Source: Camarhynchus parvulus (lineage: Eukaryota; Chordata; Aves; Passeriformes; Thraupidae). Taken from it: a stretch of DNA of 64,000 nt. The notes beneath the pieces were generated by a model. It did not search any database and was not told the DNA's origin. It saw only the letters and a list, made by a program, of their open reading frames with translations. The stretch is from positions 9,276,501 to 9,340,500 of the forward strand of contig NC_044600.1 in NCBI RefSeq assembly GCF_901933205.1, read 5' to 3'. Shown piece by piece: positions 13,992-26,722 of this stretch. The stretch's first letter is position 1, and each line of letters opens with the position of its first letter. A program made the translations under genes and the position numbers.

Positions 13992-14011
13992 TTTTTTTTC
14001 TTTTTTTTTTT
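13992..14011. repeat. T-rich homopolymer tract
   Basis: Eight Ts, one C and eleven Ts lie immediately upstream of the CR1 remnant at 14086. No function is inferred. Confidence 0.85.
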
Positions 14012-14085
14012 AAGATTTTAGATTTTTTTAATAGTCCAGAGTTCTTTCTGGGAAGATAATTTTCGGATATAGGTGTCTAGCTGAT

Positions 14086-14211
14086 AATCACAGAAACATT
14101 AAGGTTGCAGGAGATCTTCAAGATCATCCAGTCCATATTGAACCTAGCACCCCAATAACCATCCCTAAACCATATCCCCAAGGGACACATCAACTGTGAA
14201 ACCTTTGAAAA
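14086..14211 (-). mobile_element. CR1 LINE 3'-end remnant
   Basis: The plus strand starts with AATCACAGAAACATTAAGG and continues with a segment like the reverse complement of an avian CR1 3' end: a purine-rich GGTTGCAGGAGATCTTCAAG part, then AAGATCATCCAGTCCA, then a stretch resembling AACCATCCCTAAACCA. The element therefore lies on the minus strand with its 3' terminus at the left. CR1 is the dominant avian LINE and is usually truncated at the 5' end, as here. Similarity fades by about 14211. Many substitutions suggest an old insertion. Confidence 0.8.
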
Positions 14212-15820
14212 CATTCAGTAGATGTCATGTGGTGCAGTCTCCAGATGAAATGCTAGAAACAGGCATGAAGTCTGTGAAACCTGTTTGGCAAACAGATTCT
14301 AAGGTTTGCTGTTCATCAGCAAGAAGCCACAGGTCTGTCTTGTTCAGAGAAAGAAATATTTCACTGGGGTTGGGAGGAGGAGGGTACTGTTTCATATCAG
14401 AGTTTCAGTGCTCTGGCAATAGTATGCCACTACTGGGTGTCAAATTTCTGCATTTTGAACTGCTAAAATTCTTCAGTTTTCATGAGAATGAGGAACGCAG
14501 CAGACACTTCCCAATTCAAGACAAGGGAAGTCTTCTCCATATGGGCAGACAAAGACTAATTTTAGCCATTGAAGGACAAACATGCAAAAAGCAATTGTAA
14601 CAATTACTATTAGATTATTATGCTAGAAAGTCCTTTGTCCTATTGTATGAATAGAAAAGAATTCAGAAGTTATAATTTAGCAATTTATAGCTAGCAGCCC
14701 ATAACTTCAGAAGTGTCTACTGTCTTTTTGTGATGGCTCATCAACTTCGGCTATAAAATGTGAGTTCCCAGAGGTTTGAATTTTTTAAAGGATGTGAAAC
14801 AAGCAAAATTGAGTTCCTGGTAGCTTTATTTCTTTGTTTTTCCAGAAAATATAAATTTATCTCTAATATTAAAATGTACTTAAGTGGACATAGTTCATTT
14901 ATTCTACCATTTACTACAAATGTAAAAGATAAATATTAGATATTTTCAGTGTGCAAACTACTGTGGAGCTGAAAAATGCAGAATCCATTTTAGAAAATGA
15001 TGAGAAATGTTTATTTTGCTGCATGTCATAGGTCAATTTAGATAGTTTTAGTTCTTAGTAGAGACATATTGATTTTCATGCTTCCCCTATTAGTTAGAAT
15101 GACATATACAGGATACCAAGTGTGAATAGCAACTAAGGTTCATATATCACGGTCCTAATGCCAACAAAGACCTTTTTAACATTCAGAAAAATGGAAACAG
15201 AATTTAATAAGGGCCAATATTTAAAAATCAACTTAATTGAGAAGCACAAAAACGACTGCTTTTTCTCTAATTTTAAATATTTCTTTATTGAAGTTGTATC
15301 TGAGTGCAGTTGCTTTTATGGCTTAAGTAGCTTAGATCTATTAAAATTCTATTGCCTGTAAATCATGAATTAGGCCAAATAATAATACTTTTTTTTTGCT
15401 CTGCCACACCTCTAAGCCCAGCAAAAAGACCAGCTTCCATGTCTTGTGTTTAAGGGTATCTTGTGCAGCTGATCACACAGGCAGATGTGCCAGATATGCC
15501 AGTGAGTCCAATGAGCTAAAGCTATTCTTGCCTCTTAACTCAATTTATTTCAGCAAGAAAAACCTCCAGACATTGTACAAGAGCAAGAGTACAAGGTTGG
15601 GATATTTTACATAGAGTCTCTGACAGAACTGGGAAAATTCAGGTTTTTTTTTTGACTAGTGTGGGTAAGAGGAGCTGCTGGTTTTCAGCTGCTTCCTTTG
15701 TGAACATGTATAGTTTGACTTCTAAAAGAATTCATTTAAAAGGCCAGTATTTAAGGGCAAATATAAAATCTGACAACAGATCCTTTGTGATAGTAACTGT
15801 TATTTTATTTCCCCATTTAG

Positions 15821-15877
15821 TGTGTATGTGTGTATGCATTTGTATGTATGTATCAAAATACAAAAACACATACATAT
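15821..15877. repeat. TG/TATG simple repeat with inverted ACATACATA end
   Basis: An imperfect TGTGTATG-type tract spans 15821-15853. It is followed at 15867-15877 by ACACATACATA, which can pair with TATGTATGT in the tract. It is a short degenerate microsatellite. Confidence 0.75.
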
Positions 15878-17184
15878 GATTTAGGTCAATACTACTCTTT
15901 CAAGGTGATACTGATTATCTTTCATTTATCCATTCACTTTTATGCATCTTGTTATTCAATATTGTAACTCCAAGAGGTCTGAGAACGAAGGATTTTAAAG
16001 ATGGGCCATGACATAAGGCAATAGGGAGCAGCTGGCTCACTTCATGTCACAGAGTGAGAACTGTTTTACTCTTAGAAAACTAAAGGCAGGAAAATCCTCT
16101 AATTTCCAAGAGAGCACAACAGTTTCAAAGGACAGACAGAGAAATGAAGAGGCTGTTTGTAGTGATTAGGAGGAACAGACAGTGTCTTTTTTCTGGAATT
16201 CACTGTCTGCACTGGTGTAGAAGAGCAGCAGGCAGGTGCCATGTGGGTGCTGTGATTTACAGGAACAAAGCAGCTGCCCCTAGTGAAACAACATCAGAGA
16301 TCCATGAGCCTGGTGACTGTTCTCTCCATCTCCATTTTGTCTGTAGTTGTTAACAATCCTTGGTCAGTGTATTCAGTCATTTTATTTTCTTAGAAGGTAA
16401 GAGTTTTCTGAACATAGTAGACATACGAAGACACTGAAGGCTGGCTGCTGACAGCATTTCCAGTTCCTTTCTGCTTCTGTATGTGCAGTCTTGCCCTGAA
16501 GGGTTACTTTAGGTCAGATCATGGTTAGGAGGACAAGGAGCTGCAGAGCTGGGCTGCCCAGAAACATCTGAAAGTTTCAGAGAAGGATGCCAAAGGTCAG
16601 CATGGTTTGACATGGTGCTGCATGGAGCAGGGCCCTCTGTTTGATGGGGTTTGCTGTGATCCAGGCAATTAGTGGTGGCTAAAGCAGAGGCTGCTGGGGC
16701 CAGTAACCTGCAACTCCTGAACAAGACCTCTTCTGACTGATGGGCACCAGTGGGGTCCTGAGCACATGCATGGGCTGCTTTCAGCACCAGGGGTGTAGAT
16801 GTCAATGTTGGGATCAACCTGGAGCTAGACCTCACCTTTGTGAACATCTGCAAGCATTTGCTGTTTCCAGAAAGTGCTAATGCAGAGAAGCATCTGCTCT
16901 GATGTATTGCTCCTCTTCCCACACAGCACACATTCTCTGTGCTCATGTATGATTTACATGGAGTTTTGACACACAGTTATACTTAGAGATTAGTAAAATT
17001 GCAAATTTAATGTCTCAGTGCTTGCTGGGGTTTTCTTAGTTCAGCGAGATTCATTAATGGCTGGCTTTTTTCTACTCCTGTTTTTACCTAGTTTACATTA
17101 ATGTCCTTGTTTACTTAGCTTAGCTTTTGGATGTTGTAGTCTTTCCTCCACAGTCATCTCATAGGGGAATCATCTCGTTCTAGT

Positions 17185-17254
17185 CCTTTCCCCCCCCTCC
17201 CTCCTTTATTGTGTTGGGGTTTTTTTTGCTGGTTGCTTTGTTTTTGGTTTTTTG
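17185..17254. repeat. Pyrimidine tract followed by G/T-rich tract
   Basis: A C/T tract with eight consecutive Cs (17190-17197) is followed by TTGGGGTTTTTTTTGC and then a TTTTTGGTTTTTTG stretch. It is low-complexity DNA, similar in texture to the tract at 20111-20180. Confidence 0.75.
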
Positions 17255-17777
17255 TAATGGGCATGGAAGGGTGACATTTCAGGACCTGCTGCAAACTCCC
17301 TTCTTGCTACAGACTGCAGTAGGAAAGGTTCATACATCAGACTCCTGTTCCTGTTGTTCCACACTTCTGTGTGTTATTGTATTGCTGTTGCTCTTTGTCT
17401 TCTATTTGGTGTTTGTTGGATTTAGAGTTTGGAGAAATACAGCACTTGTGATTTGAACATTTTGAGTGGGAACATGAGGTCTGCTTTCAGATTCTCATTC
17501 CTCCAGTTTTCATGGAAATGCAGCAAACTTGGGAAATCTTCAACTTCCTTTGAGTGTAGAAGAAATACTGAAATGCTTAGAGTGGGTTGTTTGTTGTGAA
17601 GTAGGCACTCTAGGATAAAATGGACTTGAAGGACATGAGCAATTCATATGGAAAATTGTTCTGTCCAGCCTGAGAAAATTGACACTAAAACTTAAAACAA
17701 ACAAAATCCATCAAATTTTTTCTTTATTTTTCTTCTGGAATTTCAGTGCTTGTGGAGACCGAGAACACTGGAGACCG

Positions 17778-17803
17778 ATTAATTAATTGATTGATTGATT
17801 GGG
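17778..17803. repeat. (ATTA/ATTG)n microsatellite
   Basis: Consecutive ATTA units change to ATTG units and end in GGG. It is a short tetranucleotide repeat with a unit switch. Just upstream, GGAGACCGA occurs twice (starting near 17754 and 17770). Confidence 0.8.
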
Positions 17804-20110
17804 TAGTTCACTATTGTACAAGGAGCATTTTCTTATGATCCGATCTGAAAAGTCTTTTAAGAATATGGACTAGCAAAACTATAAGCTAGAGCTAAGAAAA
17901 ACTGAACCTAGCCAGAATTCCCCAGAAATCCAGAAATAGGGGTGTTATTCAGAAGTGGCAAATTTATGCAGGCAGGTCTGGAATAACACATCTATCCCAA
18001 CATATAAGTGCTCCTTAAATAAGCACTGAAATACAGCATTTACACTTCAGGGAAAAATAATAAAGAAAAAGATATACTTAATAAAGTATAGCCTTTCTGA
18101 AATAGAAAAAAGTATTTAAGCATTTCTTTAAAAATTTTTTATCAGTTCTAAGTATCTATTGGATTAAATTTACATGAAAAACATGTCCTGGAAGACATTG
18201 TCCAGAAATGTACCATTTTCTCCATTAACAGAGAGAAGCAATTTATCTCTTCTCAGAAAACAGACTCCAATTATAGATTTTGTACATCTTACACTCAATA
18301 TGCAGAAATCTGATCAGATCAAAAGCCTACTCACAGGGCACACCAGAATTACTTTGGAACAACAGCTTGCAATCTTTATGTAAATTCAAATGTGTCTCTC
18401 TATCTTGTTCTTCCAGTGTTTGGTGTAGCATGAAAAACTGCATACATCGTCTCTTTTGAAGGGAAATGACTGATGCAATTTTAATAAAGGTTACTAACAG
18501 CGTATTGTGAATCAAGTTCTATGAAATAGTAAGAGCTAGGTGGCAAAAAATTTTATCTTGCAAAACTACAAATTCTCCTCGTAGAGGAAAACCTGCCTGT
18601 GGAGTGTGACCTCTTCCCCATAATGGTTCAGAAGGTATTAAAATGCTTCTGACTCAAAATTTGAAGAGTAGTTTATTCTGATTTCAAGTACCAAGTGGAA
18701 TAAATTACTTTAAAGTCTTCCTATCACATTTCAAGGCCACCCTTGAAACTTGTACCTTCCTTTTAGGTTTGTCCCTCTGGCCTGAAGGTCAGATAGAGCT
18801 TGTGAGGTCTCGAGGTCTCAGGGAAAAATGTGCTGGTCTGAATAGAGGCACTGAGATGAGTCTGGGTAGGGGTGAGAGAGTTAAGGAAGGTCTGCTATGA
18901 AATCACCGAGGGATATGTCCCAGTGCTCCAGTCAGATAAAATTAACTAAAAGGTTGGTATGTGAAAAGAGATGCTTTTTACCTTTTGACATTACAATTCT
19001 TAAATATGTGAATTGTCATCTGGAGTACACAGCAAAACTCCACTGAGTTAGGTGGAATCTTATTTTCAGTCACTAGGAAAAGAGGAAAATTGTCCAACCT
19101 GGCAATAAAATCCAGGAAAGATGTGAAAATGGTGGAAAGAAACCACTAATAATGGAACAGAAGTGGATACAGAGAGCAGGCTGACAGACTGCAAAGTTTC
19201 TTTCATTAATCAGATATGTTTTGGGGGTGCTGTAAAACTATTAATTCTGCAGTTTCCCTGAAGGTTGTGCTGTAATGAATGGGCTCAGCCACAGGTGTTT
19301 GCTGCAGTTGTTCCATGCTGAGGTGCAGCTCAGAGCACAGCCCGAGCACTGCGTCACTGAAGGTACAGTTGCCAGGGAAGAAAAACATCAATGTGATACA
19401 AGGGAGGATGATCTGTGTGACTCAGGTAACAGTAAGAGAAGTTTCTTTGAGCTTTTTTTCACTCCAGAAATTCTGCAGGAATAAGAAATATTAGTTGGGT
19501 CTTTTAGCTCCATGGGAGCTAAAGTACTCGCAGACCATGTGTTTGAGAAGGTGACTTTATAGATGTCACATATATTTTCCAGAAGAAGAAAAAAATTGTA
19601 TTTCCTTTTTATACTGTAATCATTGTGATTTGTGTGTCGTGTGGTCCTTTGTGTGCCACTAGTAAGAAGTGGCACTGGTGGGCTGCCAGACATTGCCCAT
19701 TTGTAGCCACAGGCTGGGTGGGCTCAGCTGGAAGCCTAGTGCCTGTGGACATTGCAGTGGGATTTTGACAAATACCATTGAATTCACTCTACAGTCACTA
19801 CCTGGTTCCTTTGTAACTACAACCCAGTATGCTCATACTCAACTGCAGTTATTTCTGTGACCATCAAAATAGTATCCCCAACCCCGATTAAAAGAGATTC
19901 TACTCTTGCAGAGTGGCAAGAGAGAGAAGTTTGCATCCCATTGTATAAATACCATAGGTTGTAAAGGTTTAAATTGCAAAATAATTGTAGTCATTGCTGA
20001 GATGTGTTTTTATCCAAGTGTGTAGATACCTGGGAGGAATGCAGAGGTCTTAATGTAAAATTTTGTATATTCTCAGTAATTATATTTATAATCTCCTATA
20101 CCAGCTTGCA

Positions 20111-20180
20111 TTCTTCCCTTTTGTTTTTTGGTGTTTTTTTGGTTTTTTTGTTTGTTTGATTTTTTTCTTTTATTCTTTGG
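20111..20180. repeat. T-rich tract punctuated by GG
   Basis: T-runs of six or seven are separated by GG, G or C. It is low complexity and encodes only a spurious Phe/Leu/Trp-rich frame. Confidence 0.8.
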
Positions 20181-22674
20181 GCTTGTCAGGAGGCTTTGCA
20201 TTTATTTTAATGACAGTTGTTTCTCAATCCACTCTAAACGATTATTGTTTGAAGTGTGCTCTTCTCCAGCTCTCTTTCTGAATCATCGATTTATGTTTTC
20301 ATTTTCATCTGGTTTTGACCACTTATGCAGTGCTTTGGGAATTCAGAACTGTAGCTGAGGAAAAGTGTAGTGTAAAAGCAAAACAAATCAGTGTTGCCAC
20401 TTCAGGCTTTTTTTGTTCTTGTTTGAGTCTCTGATACCTTGCTCTGATGCTGCTCCTAGGAGTGGAAAGTAGCATAATCAATGAGAAATCAGGCCTCTGA
20501 TGCATTCGGGTAGGAACGTAGCATAAACAAGAGCTATCACTGAAGCAAGTTGCTCTGTTGTTCAGATGTACCCAAAAGAGAATAAGAAAGCCTCCTCTGT
20601 GGAATTGTTCCTTCTGTTGTTGGCAGGTAATTCCAGCCAGTGCATTGGCGACCAACCAACCTGACACTTCTGGACTTGAGCATCCTCTGTCAGACCCTTC
20701 ATAATCATTTCTGGGGCTGTCAAAAGGCCAAACATTTTGTAAAATGTTTACTACTTTTGTTTTCCTCGTTGTCTCCTATCCTTTTACCTGCTTTTTCCAT
20801 ACATTGATTGCAATTGAAGAAAAAGAAGTAACATGTTTTCTTCTGCAAACATCACTGCAGACAGGAGAGCAAATAGGAACCTCTTTAGGGAGCTGGCTGG
20901 TAAATGATAAACCTCCACAAGGAGCAATTTTGGTACAAAAATGCTTCATAAATAAGCAATCTCATTGTGTTAGAAGCATTTGTGCATTTGTCTTCGCTTG
21001 CCATGCAAAGCTGTGTAATGTTTGCAGTAATCCCTGTTGCAGTGCTGGGCATGGCTGAGCTGCAAGGGAACTGAGTTCAGCAGTCTCAGTGGCAGCAGGA
21101 ATCCTCAGCAGAAGTGAGCTGCTTACAGTGTAAATGGCAATCAGCTGCAAAACCTTCTCTTTGGAAAGATAATAAAAATCAATAATGGGCCTGCTAATGT
21201 AGAAAGGACAGCAAGAGGCAGACATTTAATTTAGTTAAAAAGTAATCGGAAAGGAAAGAGCCAGACAAAATAACCTGTATAATTAAAGAGTTTAAAGGAA
21301 CTTCCAACTGGAGTGTGCTGCTTTTATGTGTGTGGGAAGTAGGAAACATACATGTATTTATACTGAGCTAAATTTAATTTTTTTTCTGGCACTACCAAAG
21401 CCTTCAGCAAAAGAAGTTCTGCTCTTGACAGTGATGCAAATATTAAAGCAATTCGAAGATTATTGTTATATAGAAAAATCAATGAGTCCCTTAAATGCTC
21501 TAAAGACTGAAAGAAACAGGGAAACTCACATAGAAGAAAAGGAAGGCAGAGAATGGGCAATGAATAAGACACTTGCTGTGAATTGATAGAGGAAGAGGAA
21601 AAACTGGCAGACAGATTGTGACTTTCTCAAATGTCATTTTTCTTAAACATATTTCTCATTCTTCTAAATAGCTCACTGTGAAGCAGTTTTGGACTCGCAT
21701 GCACCCATGCTTGCAAATAGAAATGAGTAAGAGTCTGGCTCACATCCCCTCCCACAGTAACCACACCATGAGTCTGGGTTGTGAGGAATCAGTGAAGGGA
21801 TGTACCAGTTTGCACTGGTCTCCAAAAGTGTGGGCAGGGCTTACCCTCCCTGTCCACTCTCCTGCTGGGCGTGGGAGCTGCTGCTGGGCTTTGGGTTGCA
21901 AATTTCCGGTTGGAGTGGATGGGCAGGAGCATTTTGATTAGCTACCATTCATTCCTTTGCAATTTTCTGGTTAGATGTGATAAATGAAGGTCTTTCAGAA
22001 CTCAACCCACGACAGGAAAACCTGGCAGACACTGCTTCCCTTGCCTCCAGCCAGGTCCAGCTACTGGAGGCTCACAGCCTTTGCCAGAGAGTTCAGAGTT
22101 TTGTTGCCTGATAGAGTGAGCATTTTTGCTAGGATATTTCTGAAAGGGTCAAAGTCAAGCAAAAACCCTTCCCAGGGAAGATATTCTAATTTTTCTCTTG
22201 TTTCATCATTAGTACGTGAAACAGGTTTTTAAAAATTGTCAGGCTCATACACAAAGCAGAAAGATGAATAAACCTTGAAGAAAGCACCAAGATGTAAAGT
22301 GCTAAAACATCTTAGTGCAAAACTCAGCTGCTGCTCCACACTAGCATTGCTTTAGTAACTCAGTTGGGAGTGGGAGATTTCTCAGAAATATGACTATTTT
22401 AATGAACATTTTGCAAGATTTTTCAAATTCCTCCAAAGTCTAGAGTAATGTTTTTGTTAGAGGTCATCTCTCAGCAGTAGTACTTTAATAAATTACTGGT
22501 CTTATGTTTAACAAACCAAATTCAAATCTGAAAGAAAGGTTCACAGGACCATTCCCATGATCCCTTCTGATCACTGACGAGATGGATGGAATTTAGAAGT
22601 CGTGACGGTTTGTTCCAGCTTGTCATATTTTGTGTCAGTTTCTCAGGTACTTCTTCTGAACCATCCACAGTGTT

Positions 22675-22704
22675 TTCTCACTCAATCTGTTCTCACTCAA
22701 TCTT
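22675..22704. repeat. 15-bp tandem duplication
   Basis: TTCTCACTCAATCTG is followed directly by TTCTCACTCAATCTT, so 14 of 15 bases match. It is a small local duplication of unknown age. Confidence 0.85.
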
Positions 22705-22903
22705 CATGTTCTTCCTACAATAATTACAAGCTGTTTATGACAAATTGCTGTGCAAAGTAGCAATTTTTTCGTGTTTACCACCACCACTTAGCTCACTGGA
22801 GTGACTGTTTGGAGAGGAAAAAGAAAAGTTGAATGAATGTAGACAATACAAAAGCCAGCTTTGCCATGACAGCAGATGCTACTGATGGATTTTGGTTTCC
22901 CTT

Positions 22904-23125
22904 AGAATCATAGATGTCTTCAGACTGAAAAAGACCTCTAAGATCATAAAGTCCAGCCGCTAACCCGGCACTGCCAAGTCCACCACTAAGTGCTACATAT
23001 GCATGCTTTTTGAACACTTCCACAGGTGGTGATTCCATTATTTCCATGGGCAGCCTGTTCCAGTACTTAACCACCTTTACTACCCTGTAAGATAACCCTC
23101 TGATTTGCAGTCTCCCTCCATCACA
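22904..23125 (-). mobile_element. CR1 LINE 3'-end remnant with ORF2 C-terminal trace
   Basis: The plus strand begins AGAATCATAGATG, then has GAAAAAGACCTCTAAGATCA, then AGTCCAGCCGCTAACC, then GGGCAGCCTGTTCCAGTACT. This is the familiar reverse-complement order of an avian CR1 3' end. On the minus strand, codons just before the 3' end read KYWNRLP followed by a VEVFKK motif, matching my memory of the C-terminus of CR1 ORF2. The tail therefore overlaps old coding sequence. The right edge is soft: clear similarity reaches about 23095 and a weak trace runs to about 23125. The element is 5'-truncated and inactive. Confidence 0.9.
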
Positions 23126-24610
23126 TCATGCTTTCCCCTGGCAGCCAGGGCCCCTGTTTCCTCAGTGTGAGGAGGCAGAAGGCTCCTGGTGAGGTGGACC
23201 AGTCACTGATATCCCACTCACTGTGCTGATGCCTTTTTGCCTTGAAATTAGGGCTGTTCTTCTATATGAATCCTGCTGTGTATTGCTCCTGAAACCAGTG
23301 CATGAACATCTCTATCTTCCTGTTGTCTTTCTCCTCCAGGAGCAGTCTTTTTACCTGCCTTGAGATGAGACTGCTCAGCAGTGCTCCTGCTGGTACTCAG
23401 CCTCCCCTTCCCAAGTTCCTTCAAACTGACAGCCCTGGCTTCAAGCCAGTGTCTCTCAATCCCAGTTTTGTAAAGACATGCTGCTTCACCACCTGGAATG
23501 GTCTTGCACGTGTGGGGTTTGATGGAGCAAGCTGGGCCACTCCCTACCCACCACAGCTTTCAGCATGTCTCTCCTGTGGTTGTGTAATCACTTTATCCTG
23601 TGCCTAAGCAACACTCTTGTCTCTAGGCATGAAGCTGGGAAAGCCTTTGTCTTCCTCTGGCTATGTCTGGCTGCACAGCTCTGCTGCCATCATGCTGGGC
23701 TGTCCTCCCCCAAGCAAGCTCCTCCTGCTCTGCTCTGCCCAGTCTCTCTCTGCCTGGGCTGCCAGCCCTCCGTGCCCTTGATCTGCTGTCAAACACCTCA
23801 GCTTTAGAACAAAATGTGCAAACAAGAGGGGAACTCTAAGAATGTGCTGGGGACCCTTTAAAATGCTCTGGGGACCTAGTTTTGTAATTGCCTTGATTTC
23901 TGCAATATGGTCTTCTGATCCATAGCAAAGAATTAGGGCTTGTATATGCAAATTCCATCCTTCTAACTTTACATAAAAATTTTTAGAACCATTTTAGAGC
24001 TTTAAATCCCAAGTTTCAAGGTGTAATATTTAATTTGAACTAAAGTATGTACTGTGAACCGCTTTGTAATAAGCAAGTGACTGGACTGTTCTGGGTTTCC
24101 TTGACATTCTCTAGCCGCTCTCAGCAAGTATGTGCTGCAGGCCCAGCTGGGTCCAGCTCTGGGAGTTTCCTGTAATCTTAAAATTGAACCTCTATTGGTG
24201 CCCAGGAGTTAGCTGATCCCAGCTTGGAGCATCCTACATGTTACTTAGATCACTTCATATTTTATGGAGTCCTTAAGAAGGACAACACTGGGTAGTCAGT
24301 GAGAGCTTTTGCAGCAGGGACATGTTGCTTTGCTCAGTGAGTTAAGAGAGCAGTGAGAAATGCAGTGAGGAAAATCAGGGAGCGAGGTAGAAGGGAAAAG
24401 CTCTGAACAGATGCATCTCTTCTCCATAGGAAAGGATTGTGTAGGTGGGGAATAAGCTTGCCTGGATCTGGCTTGTTGATTCTTGTGGTTTTTTGCCAGT
24501 CATTTAATTTTAGAAAGAAACAAGACTTGGAAATTTAACTTGTAGGTTACTCTGCTGGATTTGGGGATTCCTGTTGTGATTTTGTTTTAGCACCAGGCTT
24601 AGTAATTCAT
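23126..24610. other. Non-coding DNA, G/C-richer first half
   Basis: About 23130-23800 is richer in G and C than the surroundings and has short open frames on both strands, but no recognisable protein. I could not align it to CR1 internal sequence with confidence, although it directly follows a CR1 remnant. The remainder is ordinary AT-rich DNA. Confidence 0.5.
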
Positions 24611-24765
24611 ATCACAGAATGTTTGAATCTTAGAATCCCGATTGGAAGGGATGTAGGGTCATCGGGTTCAACCATACTTGGCAAAAGCACAGCCCAGAGA
24701 AAATGGTTCAGTATCTTGTCCAGCCAAATCTGAAGTGTCCAATGTTGGGGAATCCTGCAAACTAG
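24611..24765 (-). mobile_element. Diverged CR1 LINE 3'-end remnant
   Basis: The order ATCACAGAAT, TTGGAAGGGATG, GGTTCAACC, AGCACAGCCCAGAG, then TCTTGTCCAG follows an avian CR1 3' end read in reverse complement. Many mismatches make it one of the older copies here. The right boundary is uncertain because similarity decays gradually. Confidence 0.7.
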
Positions 24766-26706
24766 ACCTATCATTGAAATTTCCCTTAATTTCTGTCATT
24801 ACCTTGGTAGATAACTAGTACTTGGATTCTCAGTCCTAAAAGATACTCTCTAAAATGTAGATTTATTATTAGCTGGGGTTCCAGTGTAGGGATCTAAGCC
24901 AAGTAATAAAGTTTATATACATTTTAGGACTTAAAAGTGAGTTGCAGTTTTATGCTGACAGCTGTCGTGACTGATATGACTCAGATATGAAGGAATAGTA
25001 GTATCAAAAATAGATTGGGCTTTGTGCAAACAAAAGATTTTGATATGGTTTAGTCTGATAGCTGTTTTATAATGAAGTTAAATGAATGCAGAGTTATCCA
25101 AATGTGAATAGGGTTCTTAATACTTACTTTAAGGTAGAGAGGTGGAAAGTTCATTTTTAGCAGTAGTTTAGGTATTGTGTATTTTTATTTTATTATAAAT
25201 TAAAATTATGTAAAAACACCTACAACCTTGGACTTTATTGCTTTTTTATGTACTGCACTAAATAAGCAGAATATTTTTATTAGAAATGCTTAGATTAAAA
25301 GGAACATAAAGGTGAGTGTGGAAGCTGGATATCTTAATTTTAATGGTAGCAAGGAAATTTTGCTCCCTTTATAGTCACAGTGAGAAATTAATTTCTCAGA
25401 GTCAATAGTCCTGGGATAATTCAGTGTGCAAAAGGGGCAGAAAATAATTTCTCTTATACCTTGGCAAAAGTTCTTTCTTTTTTTTATCTGTATTTTTAAA
25501 GAAGGCATTTTTAAAAAAACAATAGGAAATAAAACATATTGTGGGGGCTGCAGCATATTTATAAATGTAACTACTTTTGTTACCAGGGAACCTATCTGAC
25601 TCAACTAAGCTTAGCATTTCAGCAGCTTGTTCTTTCCTCCCATTCCTGTTCTCCATATGATTTGAGGCACATAATGACCTAATGTACTTTATCAAAGCAG
25701 GAAGGGACTGTCATGGATTTCTTTAAGTTTTGGTAATTGTACCAAATTTCTGCATCTTGTTTCCTCCGGGGTGGCAGGAGGAGGCAACCACCCTGTGCTT
25801 TACTCCAGTGAGAATGACTGGTATTTCTGCCTAGCTGCACCATCGGTCACACATCAAGAGTATGGATCAAACACATCAGGAGTGTAGATGGAGCAAGCAG
25901 GACCTTTGCAGAGCTTGGTAGATTCGGAATATCTCTAATTGTAATAGCACCTTCCTTACTGTGTCCCATCTCCTGTCCAAACAGGAGACATATCCTGGAG
26001 GGCATCTGGTTCAGTTTGATCTGAGCTGCAGTTCAATGCTGATTATCTTCATTAATTGTCTTCTTCAAAGCACAAACAGCCAGTAAAATCAATGTTAAAT
26101 TTTTTCTGCTGTCCTTACCAAAGATGCTCCGCACATGTCTTTGGTGAGCAGGCTGCAAAGCAGGGATGGGGGTCCGTCCACTTTGCTGCTGCTCTCCATT
26201 CTCCTGAATTTGGTCACAGAGCAGTACTCCCCCAAGATTAAAGGTACTGGGTTTTCTGCAAATTATTTCATAGTATCAAAGCTTACACCATGTGATCTTT
26301 GTGTTTTCCTTTTATCGTTGACATTTCTGTACTATATATCTCATAAGCCACAGTGGCTTATGCTCATATTAAGTTTGTAATGGTAGAAACCATTTTAAAA
26401 ATCTTGAAAAGTTTTTTACATAGGTGGCCACATAGAAAATATTCCATTTTCATTCAAGTTCTGAACAGTTTTTGGTTGAAAGAGCAGCTAGTTTACAGTT
26501 GGTGTCCATAGAAGACTTTTAATTAAAGTTGTATCACTTCAGGGTAAATCTTGAAACACAACATTGTTCAATTTTCTTTTACAGTCAGCAGACTTATATG
26601 AGAAACTGTAAATAATTCCCTAATGGTCTCTGGTTGTTTCCATAGCAGTGTTCTTCTAATTGTCTATATTTACATCTGTCTTAGCACTACAATAGCTTCA
26701 AAAGCT

Positions 26707-26722
26707 TTTTTTTTTTTTTTTT
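26707..26722. repeat. T16 homopolymer
   Basis: Sixteen uninterrupted Ts, the longest homopolymer in the window. It could be a retroelement tail on the minus strand, but nothing next to it supports that. Confidence 0.9.

Larger units (their letters stand above)
5951..14085. other. Non-coding DNA, no gene seen
   Basis: No coding, RNA or transposon signal could be recognised. Open frames reach at most 106 codons (10907-11227, plus) and have no family resemblance. Small structures include two perfect short hairpins (7337-7368 and 9768-9784), a G/T-rich tract near 7565-7590, and T-runs at 6300, 10816 and 13992. The patch at 11560-11890 is richer in G and C but gives no readable protein. Confidence 0.6.
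14212..22903. other. Non-coding DNA, no gene seen
   Basis: No gene or RNA gene is supported. The longest open frame of the window is here (16509-16946, minus, 145 codons, rich in Ser, Ala, Cys and His). It sits in a G/C-richer patch, has no recognised domain, and I treat it as chance. Small repeats are listed separately: TG/TATG at 15821, ATTA/ATTG at 17778, pyrimidine and G/T tracts at 17185 and 20111, and a 15-bp tandem duplication at 22675. The stretch 20860-21010 has a mixed, non-repetitive texture that could be conserved DNA, but this cannot be judged without alignment. Confidence 0.55.

Noticed and set aside
14196..14600. 134-codon plus-strand open frame
   Set aside because: It starts inside the CR1 remnant, has no recognisable domain, and its composition looks random.
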